Positions 43,386 through 52,150 of a DNA stretch of 64,000 nt are shown piece after piece. Origin of the DNA: Nostoc sp. ATCC 43529. GTDB taxonomy: Bacteria; Cyanobacteriota; Cyanobacteriia; Cyanobacteriales; Nostocaceae. The stretch covers positions 62,001 to 126,000 of the forward strand of contig LWTK01000046.1 in the NCBI GenBank assembly GCA_003326205.1, written 5' to 3'. Position numbers and translations under genes: made by a program. Each line of letters begins with the position of its first letter. Position 1 is the stretch's first letter. The notes beneath the pieces were generated by a model. The model saw only the letters and a list, made by a program, of their open reading frames with translations. It was not told the origin of the DNA and did not search any database.

Positions 43386-46300
43386 ATGGAACACTGGCAA
43401 TTTCTGATACAGAAGCAAGGCGATCGCTCGTGGCATATCCTGGAATCGCCAAATTTACAAATTTTGGAAGGGCAGTATAGAGTTCTGGCTCGTTCTAGCC
43501 TGCTGAATACGGATGTGGAAGTGCGCGTCACTCATTTTTCAACACACGAAGTTACACCAAAACGGCGAATTTTCAAGCGTTCGCGTCGCACTAACTCAGA
43601 AGGCTTAATGGCGGTAATTCCGTTTACTCACTTTGAGCCAGGAGTTTGGGAACTGCGCTGTTCGGGCGATTTGATGTCGGATATGTTGGGTAAATCTTGG
43701 CAATACGGAATCCAAGTGCAAGTCCTGTGTCAGCAAGCAGAGGCAGCAGGGGGAGCAGAGGGGCAGGGGAGCAGGGGAGAAGTTGCAGCAAGTCTTTCCC
43801 CTATGTCTCTTCCCGATGCCCCATTCCCCATACACCATGCCCCACAGCCAGTAGAAACGCTGGAGCAGGCGATCGCGCTCTCCACAGAGCTGCCAATTCC
43901 TACAGATAGCAGCGCTGACACGGCTATTGTGGCAAATGGAACTATACAAGAAGATATAAATAGTAAGACTGACACAAATATTGTGCTAAATGCTACTAAA
44001 AAAGATACATCTAGCAGCACTGACACGGCTATTGTCCTAGACGTAACTCAACCGGAATATACAACTAACAGCACTGGCACAGCTATTGTGCCAGATACAG
44101 CCAAAGAATACAATGTATTTAATTTTACTGGTGCAGCTATTGTGCCAGATGCAACTAGAAAAGAGGATATATTTAGTAGCACTGACACAACTTTTGTAAC
44201 AAATACAACCAGAGAAGAGGATATATTTACCAGGACTGATACGGCTATTGTCCCAGATATAACTGAAGAAGAGGATATATTTACCAGCACTGACACGGCT
44301 ATCGTCCCAGATATAACTGAAGAAGAGGATATATTTACCAGGACTGACACGGCTATCGTCCCAGATATAACTGAAGAAGAGGATATATTTACCAGCACTG
44401 ACACAGCTATTGTGCCAGATACAACTCCAGAAGAGAATATAGGGATCGATCGCCCGATCAGTCCTGTATGGCTCAAAGGTGAAACGGTAGAACAGATTTT
44501 ACAAAATTTAATAGAATTAGCTTTACCGACTCCTGAACCGTTATCTGAAGATGAAAAGGTTGTAGATTCTTCTGAAAAACAACAGCTACCGCCATTATTG
44601 CTGAGTTTAGATCGGGATACTTATATTGCTCGTTGGGGACAAGCTTTAACGATTAATGGGCGCGTAGAACTTGAGGAAAAGGCGAATCTAAAACTGGCTG
44701 AGACATTATCGCCAAAAAGCGTCCGTGGACTAGAACTAAAAATTGAATTGCGATCGCCCCTACAGTCGCAAATCTTGACCCAGGTACGGCAATCCTTACC
44801 AGACCAAGAACTGCCTTTCAATATCAATACTTCAATTGATATTCCTGCTGAATGTGAATCCAAGTTAATTTTGGCAGATATCAGTTTGTATGGTAAATTC
44901 ACTGACACTAGTGAAGTCACACAGTTAGCCAACCAGTCTTTCACAATTACAGCAGATGTAACAGAATTACTGACAATCACAGCCGCAGCAAAATCTAGTA
45001 CATCCTCCAATGAGGTGATAGCAACATCGGCCTCCTCTGGGAGTTTCACAGAATCAGAGGCAACTGTTAAGCTCGATTTAAAACTATTGAATCTGGTCAA
45101 AGTCCGAAAAACAGACGAGGCTGTGGTAACCAACCCATCTCCAAATACTCCCCTACCAGCGCAAATAAATCTCCAAGTTCTGCGAGAAGCCACCCGTCGG
45201 ACATCTCAACTGAAAAATTCAGCTAGTTCGCCTCAATTACCAAAATTGCCCCCCATTCAAACTGATGTCAATACCCCCACAGATGTCGTTGCAGAATCTC
45301 CTTTACAGAATGAGCTTTTAGAAAAGGATGCTACTATAGCTGCCATCAACTTGGAGCAGTTAGTCATCAGGCAACGCCGAATACCAATACTCGACACGAC
45401 TTTTCCATACTTGAAACGGCTACAAACTGTCTCAAGTGGTACAGAACAAGTAAAAGATAATGCTCCAGATACATTGGAAATTCAAGCAGCTGAGGAAATA
45501 CCGCAGTTAGACACAACTATCAATGAAGATCAGAACACAGCCGAACTGCTGGCTCAACCAAATTTAGAAGTTCAAGAAGAATCTGTTGCTCAAATATCAC
45601 CTCAACCAAATTTAGAAGTCCAAGAAGAATCTATTGCTCAAATATCACCTCAACCAAATTTAGAAGTCCAAGAAGAATCTATTGCTCAAATATCACCTCA
45701 ACCAAATTTAGAAGTCCAAGAAGAATCTATTGCTCAAGTACTTTCTCAGACAAATTCAGAATTCATTAAAACAAAACTTTACTCGTCTCCCTTGCTCAGG
45801 AAGTGGATGCACAGCCAAGGTTACTCTTTCCCTGAACCTGTAAATGAGCTACCACCCCAAGACTACGATAACTATATTCCAGATCCGCAGGCGTCGCTTT
45901 CTGTGAGTGCAGAAACTCCCAATAGCGATGTTGATGCTGTTGATGTCAACTTGCTGTTAAATCTAGATGCCAATACAGAAATACTAGAAGACACAGACGC
46001 AGTAGAAAAAGTAGACCTAGTTATACAGGAAAATACGGTAATAGAACAAATCTTAGAAGAACCGACATTTTCATCACCTTTGCCATCACAAATACCGCCT
46101 CCGCCTCCGCCGATTAGCAGAAATACAGCTTCAGCTTGGTTGGCGCAAGAAATTGTTGTATATGATACATATAGTGAATTAGAAACCGAGGCAACGAAGA
46201 GTTATGCCTTAGAAGAAGAGGAGCAACTAGCATCAGATTTATCTCGTCTCCTAGCTATAAGTATGGAAGCAATTGAGCCTTTACCAATTCCACAACTGTA

Positions 46301-46640
46301 TGTGCCAGAGGGCGAACTAATAGCTGGCAAGTCTGTGATAGTACGCGTAGTGATGCCTGAAGTACCTCGACAAATTGCTATCAAGTTATGGGTTGAAGAC
46401 TGCCAAACTCGTTGGTTATTAGACGGGCCTCATTTACTGACAAATTTAGTACCTAACACCTTGGGAGGCTTGGAAGTGATGACGCAATTAAACATTCCCT
46501 TTGGCTGTTTGGAAATTCGCTTAGAAGCGATCGCTGTCGATCCAACAACCCAACAGGAGAGTCACAAAGTGACAACAGTGCGAACTGTCATCCCTCCAGA
46601 CTTGCCAAACTTAGAGCTAGATGAATTATTGGGTATTTAA
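43386..46640 (+). CDS. Large protein with in-frame tandem repeats, unknown function
   Basis: 1084 residues from ATG. The N-terminal ~115 residues (MEHWQFLIQKQGDRSWHILE and on) and the C-terminal ~110 residues (PQLYVPEGELIAGKSVIVRV and on) look like folded beta-domains. A central folded part (PLLLSLDRDTYIARWGQAL) resembles the C-terminal one. Between them are acidic low-complexity linkers. One linker has ten 18-residue units (TDTAIVPDITEEEDIFTS). The other has four 16-residue units (AQISPQPNLEVQEESI). Residues ~117-150 are encoded by 7-bp repeat-like DNA. No signal peptide. The function is unknown. Confidence 0.75.
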   Translation: MEHWQFLIQKQGDRSWHILESPNLQILEGQYRVLARSSLLNTDVEVRVTHFSTHEVTPKRRIFKRSRRTNSEGLMAVIPFTHFEPGVWELRCSGDLMSDMLGKSWQYGIQVQVLCQQAEAAGGAEGQGSRGEVAASLSPMSLPDAPFPIHHAPQPVETLEQAIALSTELPIPTDSSADTAIVANGTIQEDINSKTDTNIVLNATKKDTSSSTDTAIVLDVTQPEYTTNSTGTAIVPDTAKEYNVFNFTGAAIVPDATRKEDIFSSTDTTFVTNTTREEDIFTRTDTAIVPDITEEEDIFTSTDTAIVPDITEEEDIFTRTDTAIVPDITEEEDIFTSTDTAIVPDTTPEENIGIDRPISPVWLKGETVEQILQNLIELALPTPEPLSEDEKVVDSSEKQQLPPLLLSLDRDTYIARWGQALTINGRVELEEKANLKLAETLSPKSVRGLELKIELRSPLQSQILTQVRQSLPDQELPFNINTSIDIPAECESKLILADISLYGKFTDTSEVTQLANQSFTITADVTELLTITAAAKSSTSSNEVIATSASSGSFTESEATVKLDLKLLNLVKVRKTDEAVVTNPSPNTPLPAQINLQVLREATRRTSQLKNSASSPQLPKLPPIQTDVNTPTDVVAESPLQNELLEKDATIAAINLEQLVIRQRRIPILDTTFPYLKRLQTVSSGTEQVKDNAPDTLEIQAAEEIPQLDTTINEDQNTAELLAQPNLEVQEESVAQISPQPNLEVQEESIAQISPQPNLEVQEESIAQISPQPNLEVQEESIAQVLSQTNSEFIKTKLYSSPLLRKWMHSQGYSFPEPVNELPPQDYDNYIPDPQASLSVSAETPNSDVDAVDVNLLLNLDANTEILEDTDAVEKVDLVIQENTVIEQILEEPTFSSPLPSQIPPPPPPISRNTASAWLAQEIVVYDTYSELETEATKSYALEEEEQLASDLSRLLAISMEAIEPLPIPQLYVPEGELIAGKSVIVRVVMPEVPRQIAIKLWVEDCQTRWLLDGPHLLTNLVPNTLGGLEVMTQLNIPFGCLEIRLEAIAVDPTTQQESHKVTTVRTVIPPDLPNLELDELLGI
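43905..44430 (+). repeat. In-gene 54-bp repeats (ten units)
   Basis: Ten units of 54 bases encode the 18-residue motif. Units 7-9 (about 44230-44395) are almost identical at DNA level, and the outer ones are diverged, suggesting recent expansion in the middle. Confidence 0.85.
45552..45740 (+). repeat. In-gene 48-bp repeats (four units)
   Basis: Four units of 48 bases encode QPNLEVQEES with flanking AQISP. The inner units are identical, again indicating recent slippage or recombination. Confidence 0.88.
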
Positions 46641-46641
46641 A

Positions 46642-46765
46642 TGGGGCATAGGGCATGGGGCATTGGGCATTGGGCATTGGGTATGAAGAGGTGTGGAAAG
46701 CATAAATTCTCTTTCCCCCATCTCCCCATCTCCCATGCCCCATGCCCCATGCCCTATGCCCAATA
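46642..46765. repeat. Heptamer repeats GGGCATT/GGGCATG and complement
   Basis: About five GGGCATN units at 46642-46681 and complementary GCCCCAT/GCCCTAT units at 46730-46762 lie between the repeat protein gene and psaI. The two sets could pair. Confidence 0.8.
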
Positions 46766-46861
46766 TCTGCTGTGTTAAAAATCTTTAGAATTTAAAAAAT
46801 CTGGCGCACTTTGCAGTAAGCTCATCTTGAATTGTAGTGTGATTTAACAGGAACTTTTTCT

Positions 46862-47002
46862 ATGGCATTTGAATTTTTGCCTACCATCTTGGCTAGCACT
46901 TCCTACTTGCCTGCTATCTTCGTTCCGATCATTGGTTGGGTTTTACCAGGTGCAGTATTCGCATTTCTATTTTTATACATAGAAAGCGAAGATATTGCTT
47001 AA
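46862..47002 (+). CDS. psaI: Photosystem I subunit VIII (PsaI)
   Basis: 46 residues, MAFEFLPTILASTSYLPAIF and then a single membrane helix ending FLFLYIESEDIA. This matches PsaI in length and in the FVPxIGWVxPxAxFxFLFLYIExED core. PsaI is a one-helix thylakoid protein that helps bind PsaL and hold the Photosystem I trimer or tetramer together. GGAACT precedes the ATG by about nine bases. A terminator follows at 47167. Confidence 0.92.
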   Translation: MAFEFLPTILASTSYLPAIFVPIIGWVLPGAVFAFLFLYIESEDIA

Positions 47003-47166
47003 TTGGTTTATTCCTTCATTGGTAATTGGTAATAGATTACTTCGCACCAATTACCTAATTATCACACCAGAATTCTGAATTCAGAATTCAAAAGTAAAAC
47101 ATTCAAGTATAGGGTCAATCCAAAATCCAAAATTGATTGGCTTTCCTTGAAATTTGCTGTAACAAT

Positions 47167-47199
47167 ACCGCCTATCTCAAAGAGACAGGCGGTTTTTTA
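47167..47199 (+). terminator. Terminator between psaI and psbJ
   Basis: ACCGCCTATCTC and GAGACAGGCGGT form a 12-bp stem with one mismatch, followed by six T residues on the plus strand. It fits the end of the psaI transcript; the psbEFLJ message on the other strand may also end here. Confidence 0.8.
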
Positions 47200-47261
47200 A
47201 TGCTGATTTCTCAACAAATGCTAGAAAATTCAGACTTTATAGTATTGGCTTCAAACTAATT

Positions 47262-47381
47262 TTAGATTGAAGAACCCAGTCCGGCGTAGGCACCATAAAA
47301 GAAAATGCCTAAGACTGTAATTACACCTAATCCTGCGACCGTAGCGACGACCCACAGGGGAATTCTCCCACTTCCAGACAC
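47262..47381 (-). CDS. psbJ: Photosystem II protein J
   Basis: 39 residues from a GTG: MSGSGRIPLWVVATVAGLG, then a single membrane helix ending AYAGLGSSI. GGGAGGAG stands a few bases before the start. PsbJ lies next to cytochrome b559 and affects plastoquinone exchange and assembly of Photosystem II. It is the last gene of the psbEFLJ operon, 70 bases after psbL, a wider gap than between the other members. Confidence 0.95.
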   Translation of the reverse strand: MSGSGRIPLWVVATVAGLGVITVLGIFFYGAYAGLGSSI

Positions 47382-47451
47382 AGCTTCTCTCCTCCCTTAA
47401 CAACAAATCAACACACGTTCAATAAACAAAGATTAACAACATTTGTTCTAG

Positions 47452-47571
47452 TTAGTTAAAGAAGTAACTAGAAAACAGAATTCCCAGAACGAAAATTAGT
47501 AGTAGTCCCAGGTATAGTGAAGTCCGGTTTAATTCAACCGGTTGATTATTAGGATTGGGCGATCTGTCCAT
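47452..47571 (-). CDS. psbL: Photosystem II protein L
   Basis: 39 residues, MDRSPNPNNQPVELNRTSLY and one membrane helix ending SSYFFN, the standard PsbL sequence. It sits at the dimer interface of Photosystem II and is needed for the secondary quinone and oxygen-evolving functions. AGGAG precedes the ATG and overlaps the psbF stop codon, so translation is probably coupled. Confidence 0.96.
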   Translation of the reverse strand: MDRSPNPNNQPVELNRTSLYLGLLLIFVLGILFSSYFFN

Positions 47572-47580
47572 AACTTGCTC

Positions 47581-47718
47581 CTAGCGTTGAATAAATTGCA
47601 TTGCGGCGATCGCGCCCAAAAAGAATACAGTTGGCACACCTAAGGTGTGAACTGCCAGCCATCTAACGGTAAAAATTGGATAGGTAACTGGTTGATTGAT
47701 GTTATTGCCGCTAGTCAT
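47581..47718 (-). CDS. psbF: Cytochrome b559 subunit beta
   Basis: 45 residues: MTSGNNINQPVTYPIFTVRW, LAVHTLGVPTVFFLGAIAAM, then QFIQR. The histidine in LAVHTLG (His24) is the axial heme ligand shared with PsbE. It is a single-helix thylakoid protein of the Photosystem II core. Nine bases separate it from psbE and nine from psbL. Confidence 0.97.
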   Translation of the reverse strand: MTSGNNINQPVTYPIFTVRWLAVHTLGVPTVFFLGAIAAMQFIQR

Positions 47719-47727
47719 GATCTCAAA

Positions 47728-47976
47728 CTACTTTCCAATAAATTGTTCAACTTGTTGTTTAGCTTCAAAACGGTTCTTCACAATTGGTACTTCTTGCCGC
47801 ACTGATGTGAAATATTCATTGGGGCGGGGTGTACCAAAAGCATCATAAGCCAGTCCAGTGCTGACAAATAACCAACCAGCAATAAACAATGCGGGGATGG
47901 TGATGCTATGAATTACCCAGTAACGAACGCTGGTAATGATGTCCGAAAACGGACGTTCTCCAGTGGTACCTGACAT
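47728..47976 (-). CDS. psbE: Cytochrome b559 subunit alpha
   Basis: 82 residues, normal length. RYWVIHSITIPALFIAGWLF holds the heme-ligand histidine and the membrane helix; the lumenal tail ends RFEAKQQVEQFIGK. With PsbF it binds the heme of cytochrome b559, needed for Photosystem II assembly and photoprotection. First gene of psbEFLJ, downstream of ycf48. Confidence 0.98.
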   Translation of the reverse strand: MSGTTGERPFSDIITSVRYWVIHSITIPALFIAGWLFVSTGLAYDAFGTPRPNEYFTSVRQEVPIVKNRFEAKQQVEQFIGK

Positions 47977-48077
47977 TTAGATCCCTACCTTCATTAAGAA
48001 TGTATTGAGTTTATTATCCTACAAAGTTTAGAAAGAGTTACAAGTTGCAAAGTTCTTCTCAGAAATGTAATTAGGGT

Positions 48078-48190
48078 ATGGGGCATTGGGGAGGCAGTGC
48101 GTTGCCGGGGTTCCAAGAGTTGTAGCAACTGCCGTCATTGGGCATTGGGTTAAGAAAACTCTTTCCCAGTGCCTAATCCCCAGTCACCAG
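48078..48190. repeat. Heptamer repeats in the ycf48-psbE gap
   Basis: GGGCATTG-type units at about 48078-48090 and 48135-48150, with CCAGTCCCTAG-type units near 48180, lie between ycf48 and psbE. The 224-base gap may therefore hold a separate psbE promoter. Confidence 0.5.
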
Positions 48191-48200
48191 TCCCTAGCCC

Positions 48201-49220
48201 CTAAGCGGCTTCTGCGGTAGTTGTTTCAGGGTTTGGTAGGTATTTCAGCAAGATGCCGCGATCGCCAATGACAAATCCCTGTTCTGGTTTTAAGAAAACG
48301 ATCTTGTACAAATTAGCAGCTACTTCTTCTACCTCACGGTCTTTTTGCCAGGTTTTGCCACCGTCGGTACTTTGTAGCAAATTACCGCTACCGCCACCTA
48401 TCCAAATTTCATCGGGTGTGCGGTATGCCAAATCTAGTAAACCCCAACTAGTGGATAACTCTGGAAATTCTGCTTTTTGCCACTCCTCAGGTTTAGTTGG
48501 TTCAGTAAACTGGATTTGACCGCCTCTGGCTAGCATCCACAACTGACCATTGTCAGCAAAACCCATATTTTCTACTCGGCGAGAACTATTGCGGTTGTGA
48601 GGAACCCAAGCACTTTGCCCTGGTTCCCAAGTCGAGTAGAAGTTCCCCTTAGCGGAAACGGCAACATATTTGCCATCAGCAGAACGTTCTAAGTTACGCA
48701 CTACGCCTACTGCTGATTCCACTTGGGCTTTCCAGTTTTTGCCGCCGTCTGTGGTTTGATAGATGGCTCCCACATCAGTAGCCAACTCAGCTGTGTTGTC
48801 TGCTAGCGCTTTAACTGCGATCGGGTTACCCGGTAGCTTTTCGCTCAAAGCAATCCGCGACCAAGAAGCACCTTCATCAGTGGTATGGATTAAAAATCCA
48901 GGTTCTCCGGCAATCCAGCCTTCTTTACCGATAAAACTTACCGAGTTAAAGCGATACTTTTGCTCATCTAGTTGCAGTGTTATTGGTTTCCAAGTATCGC
49001 CTCCATCATTGGTTTCCAATAAGGTGGCATTGCTACCTACTAAGTAGCCATGCTGAGGATTACCAGTAAAAGCAATATCCAGCAACTTCGCATCTGTTGG
49101 CACAGAAATGATTTTCCAAGGGTTGTAGCTAACGGAAGGCACTTTGCTACAACCTATACACATCAGGACTACGAGTAACAAGGCAAATATTCGTTGCCAA
49201 CTTTTCACAATTGAATGCAT
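48201..49220 (-). CDS. ycf48: Photosystem II assembly factor Ycf48 (HCF136 homologue)
   Basis: 339 residues. A lipoprotein-type signal ends LLLVVLMCIGC, so the protein is anchored on the lumenal or periplasmic side of a membrane. The rest is a seven-bladed beta-propeller with repeated GGDTWK, DEGASWSRI and DGGKNWK motifs. Ycf48 binds unassembled D1 and helps form early Photosystem II reaction-centre complexes. Its place between rubA and psbE is the conserved cyanobacterial order. Confidence 0.95.
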   Translation of the reverse strand: MHSIVKSWQRIFALLLVVLMCIGCSKVPSVSYNPWKIISVPTDAKLLDIAFTGNPQHGYLVGSNATLLETNDGGDTWKPITLQLDEQKYRFNSVSFIGKEGWIAGEPGFLIHTTDEGASWSRIALSEKLPGNPIAVKALADNTAELATDVGAIYQTTDGGKNWKAQVESAVGVVRNLERSADGKYVAVSAKGNFYSTWEPGQSAWVPHNRNSSRRVENMGFADNGQLWMLARGGQIQFTEPTKPEEWQKAEFPELSTSWGLLDLAYRTPDEIWIGGGSGNLLQSTDGGKTWQKDREVEEVAANLYKIVFLKPEQGFVIGDRGILLKYLPNPETTTAEAA

Positions 49221-49360
49221 CAGTATCTCTTAGATTGATTCTAAATTTGTGTAAGGGTTTTCTAAAACGTTTACCTTAAAGGCTACTGTCTTGAGAATTC
49301 AGAATTCAGAATTCCTAACTCCCAACTCGTAACTCCTAACTCCTAACTCTTAACCGGATG

Positions 49361-49696
49361 TTATTGTAAGCCGTAGAGACTGACAAAAAACAAAAAGGCA
49401 AGAGCCAAGGCACCGAAAATTAGGACATTCTTTTGGGTTGGCGTTAGGCTGTTGACACCCAAACCGTAACCGAGATTTTCTTTAAAGCCGGATGCCGCAC
49501 CCACAGGTCCGATGTTGGCAAAAGCCGTTTTCTTGGCAGTACAAACTGGACAGCGCCAATTTACGGGCAGTTCTGCAAAGGGTGTTCCTGAAGAAATGTC
49601 ATGTTTGTCATCTCCCTTTTCAGGTTCGTAAACATAACCGCAGGCGCGACACTCATAGCGGTCTAACACTGAAGTCTCAACAGCTGGTTCGCTCAT
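49361..49696 (-). CDS. rubA: Membrane-anchored rubredoxin RubA
   Basis: 111 residues from the ATG at 49696 (MSEPAVETSVLDRY). The open frame extends further, but only through repeat DNA. The rubredoxin domain has YECRACGYVYEPEKGD and WRCPVCTAKK, whose four cysteines bind one iron. A C-terminal membrane helix (KNVLIFGALALAFLFFVSLY) anchors it in the thylakoid. RubA is required for photosystem assembly. It leads the rubA-ycf48-psbEFLJ cluster. Confidence 0.95.
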   Translation of the reverse strand: MSEPAVETSVLDRYECRACGYVYEPEKGDDKHDISSGTPFAELPVNWRCPVCTAKKTAFANIGPVGAASGFKENLGYGLGVNSLTPTQKNVLIFGALALAFLFFVSLYGLQ

Positions 49697-50052
49697 GGCT
49701 AAGGCCTCGCAGAGGAGAAATCTTAAATATACGTTAAAAATTATGACATAACTGTTAGACTTTTCTATCAATACCAAAAACCAATCAAATACCTGAAATG
49801 CATTTGTTTCGTAGATTTCAGAAAAATCAAACAGATATAATGTAAAAGAAAGTAACGTAATTCTAGGGATTGGGCATGGGGCATTGGGCATGGGGCATGG
49901 GAAGAGGATGGGGGTACAAGGAGAAAAGACAAGAAAAGCAAGTTTTCTCCTTGTCCCCTTGTCTCCCTCATATCCCAAACTCCCAATGCCCGATGCCCAA
50001 TGCCCCATGCCCAGTCCTAACTTAAATACTCCATAAGCGGTAGATACTCATT
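49697..50052. promoter_or_regulatory. Divergent region between rubA and ndhC with heptamer repeats
   Basis: Promoters of two photosynthetic operons should lie here. GGGCATN units at 49868-49902 and GCCCAAT/GCCCCAT units at 49984-50012 face each other across about 80 bases and could pair into a long hairpin. No other motif was assigned. Confidence 0.5.
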
Positions 50053-50415
50053 GTGTTTGTCCTCAGCGGTTACGAGTACCTTCTAGGCTTCTTAATAATC
50101 TGTAGCCTAGTTCCTGCCTTAGCGCTCTCAGCATCCAAGCTTTTACGACCTAGTAGTTACAGCCCTGAACGGCGTACTACTTACGAATCTGGTATGGAAC
50201 CCATCGGGGGAGCCTGGATTCAGTTCAATATTCGCTACTACATGTTTGCTCTGGTCTTCGTGGTCTTTGACGTGGAGACTGTATTCTTGTATCCTTGGGC
50301 GGTAGCTTTCCACCGTCTGGGGCTATTGGCATTTATTGAAGCGCTAATCTTTATTGCAATTCTTGTAGTTGCTTTAGTTTACGCATGGCGTAAAGGAGCT
50401 TTGGAATGGTCTTGA
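50053..50415 (+). CDS. ndhC: NAD(P)H-quinone oxidoreductase subunit 3
   Basis: 120 residues from a GTG. It has three membrane helices and the NuoA/NdhC signature YESGMEPIGGAWIQFNIRYY followed by FVVFDVETVFLYPWAV. It is a membrane-arm subunit of thylakoid NDH-1, at the junction with the peripheral arm. It overlaps ndhK by 10 bases, so the genes are translationally coupled. Confidence 0.97.
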   Translation: MFVLSGYEYLLGFLIICSLVPALALSASKLLRPSSYSPERRTTYESGMEPIGGAWIQFNIRYYMFALVFVVFDVETVFLYPWAVAFHRLGLLAFIEALIFIAILVVALVYAWRKGALEWS

Positions 50416-51140
50416 ATTCTAACTTAATAACCCAGGACAAAGAGCGAATCATCAACCCCATTGAGCGTCCTACTGTCACTCAAGACCTTTCAGAAAACGT
50501 CATTTTGACTACGGTTGACGATCTCTACAACTGGGCACGGCTTTCTAGTTTGTGGCCGCTGTTATTTGGTACTGCTTGCTGTTTTATTGAGTTTGCAGCT
50601 TTAATTGGCTCGCGATTTGATTTTGACCGTTTTGGTCTAATTCCTCGTTCTAGCCCCCGCCAAGCTGATTTAATCATTACGGCAGGGACAATTACGATGA
50701 AGATGGCACCCCAATTGGTGCGTCTTTACGAACAAATGCCTGAGCCGAAGTATGTAATCGCGATGGGTGCTTGCACAATTACTGGCGGGATGTTCAGTGT
50801 TGATTCTCCGACGGCAGTGCGCGGTGTTGATAAATTGATTCCTGTGGATGTGTATTTGCCTGGTTGTCCTCCTCGTCCGGAAGCAATTATCGACGCGATT
50901 ATTAAGCTGCGGAAGAAAATCGCTAATGATTCGATGCAAGAGCGGGGTAAAATTAAGCAAACTCACCGCTATTACAGCACCGCTCATAACCTCAAGCCAG
51001 TGGAAGAAATCTTAACTGGTAAGTATTTGCAGTCAGATACTCGCTCTGTACCACCGAAAGAATTGACAGAAGCGATTGGTATGCCAGTACCACCTGCATT
51101 GCTGACAGCTAAGAAAAAGGAGGAACAACCCCGTGGCTGA
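50406..51140 (+). CDS. ndhK: NAD(P)H-quinone oxidoreductase subunit K
   Basis: 244 residues. The cysteines in LFGTACCFIEF, MGACTITGG and LPGCPPRPE bind the N2-type [4Fe-4S] cluster that reduces plastoquinone. It is the NuoB homologue of the NDH-1 peripheral arm. The C-terminal ~45 residues are a cyanobacterial extension. It overlaps ndhC and ndhJ at its two ends. Confidence 0.97.
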   Translation: MVLNSNLITQDKERIINPIERPTVTQDLSENVILTTVDDLYNWARLSSLWPLLFGTACCFIEFAALIGSRFDFDRFGLIPRSSPRQADLIITAGTITMKMAPQLVRLYEQMPEPKYVIAMGACTITGGMFSVDSPTAVRGVDKLIPVDVYLPGCPPRPEAIIDAIIKLRKKIANDSMQERGKIKQTHRYYSTAHNLKPVEEILTGKYLQSDTRSVPPKELTEAIGMPVPPALLTAKKKEEQPRG

Positions 51141-51663
51141 AGAAGAATCTAAACCAGTACCAGCAGCCAAAGAAGAGTCTTTGGTAGAAGCTGGCAAAGT
51201 TTCCCAGTGGTTGACGGAAAATGGTTTTGGTCATGAGTCTCTCGCACCGGACAAAAACGGAGTGGAGATAATTAAGGTGGAGCCAGATTTCTTATTACCC
51301 ACCGCTACAGCCCTTTATGCTTATGGGTTTAATTATCTCCAGTTTCAAGGTGGTGTTGACCTTGGGCCGGGACAGGAATTGGTGAGCGTGTATCACTTGG
51401 TTAAAGTGGGTGATAATGCAGATCAGCCTGAAGAAGTCCGCTTAAAGGTGTTCCTACCACGAGAAAATCCTGTGGTACCTTCAGTGTACTGGATTTGGAA
51501 GACCGCTGATTGGCAAGAGCGCGAGTCTTACGATATGTACGGCATTATCTATGAAGGACACCCAAATCTGAAGCGAATTTTGATGCCGGAAGATTGGGTA
51601 GGTTGGCCTTTGCGGAAAGATTACGTCTCGCCTGATTTCTACGAGTTGCAAGACGCTTATTAG
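51133..51663 (+). CDS. ndhJ: NAD(P)H-quinone oxidoreductase subunit J
   Basis: 176 residues from a GTG overlapping ndhK by eight bases. It has the NuoC/NdhJ pieces SVYWIWKTADWQERESYDMY and LMPEDWVGWPLRKDY. It is a soluble subunit of the NDH-1 peripheral arm. The first ~20 residues are a Glu/Lys-rich extension. It closes the ndhC-ndhK-ndhJ operon. Confidence 0.97.
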   Translation: MAEEESKPVPAAKEESLVEAGKVSQWLTENGFGHESLAPDKNGVEIIKVEPDFLLPTATALYAYGFNYLQFQGGVDLGPGQELVSVYHLVKVGDNADQPEEVRLKVFLPRENPVVPSVYWIWKTADWQERESYDMYGIIYEGHPNLKRILMPEDWVGWPLRKDYVSPDFYELQDAY

Positions 51664-51692
51664 ATAGAGACGCGATGAATCGCGTCTGTACA
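51664..51692. repeat. AGACGCGATGAATCGCGTCT palindrome
   Basis: A 20-base near-perfect palindrome right after the ndhJ stop codon; a relative with one extra base lies at 53815-53842. It may act as a transcript end structure. Confidence 0.75.
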
Positions 51693-51767
51693 ATGTAGTG
51701 CTGAGTTTCAGCTGTGATTAACCCCTTTCCGGTGGCGGAGAGGGGTAATGTTTTTTTAACGCATAGG

Positions 51768-51832
51768 CGCTTCTCTAGGAGATGCTACGCGTAGCTTGCT
51801 TCTCCGTAGGAGTACGCCTTCCCGCAGGGTAG
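51768..51832. repeat. Composite palindromic repeat
   Basis: The stretch contains GCTACGCGTAGC and surrounding GGAGAT/ATCTCC-like arms, then CTTCCCGCAGGGTAGG, which also occurs inside the element at 36348-36465. It is an intergenic repeat with no coding capacity. Confidence 0.6.
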
Positions 51833-51848
51833 GGGCGCAAAGGAGGTG

Positions 51849-51975
51849 ATATCGTTTCACTTTAAGGTTGATACATTTAGGCAAGCAGGGGAGCATACTT
51901 CGACTGCGCTCAGTAACCGAGGAGCAGGGGAGCAGAGGGGAAAGAATTTGTATCAGGATTTTAGTGAAATGGTAT
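51849..51975. mobile_element. MITE-like element with ~30-bp imperfect inverted ends
   Basis: The left end ATATCGTTTCACTTTAAGG (then TTGATACA) matches the right end read in reverse, ATACCATTTCACTAAAATCC (then TGATACA), at about three bases in four. The interior holds GGGGAGCA heptamer-like units and an ACTTCGACTGCGCTCAGTA motif, both known as separate intergenic repeats. Confidence 0.55.
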
Positions 51976-52150
51976 GAGGTGCGATCCAATATTTTTATCT
52001 TTTCAGAGCAATAAAAGAGCGCTAAGATGTTCAGTGAAATTTTCTAGCAATCGGAATCGCTATCTCTACTGTTGTATCTATGTGGGACAATTTAATCTAA
52101 ATATTTAAAGTAATATGTCAAAAATACTTCAAGACGATGGTATTTAGATT

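Noticed and set aside
44048..45193. Long antisense frames inside the large repeat protein gene
   Set aside because: They mirror the tandem repeats and codon bias of the plus-strand gene.
49697..50008. N-terminal extension of rubA
   Set aside because: The extra residues are encoded by 7-bp repeats and AT-rich DNA; RubA starts normally at the ATG at 49696.
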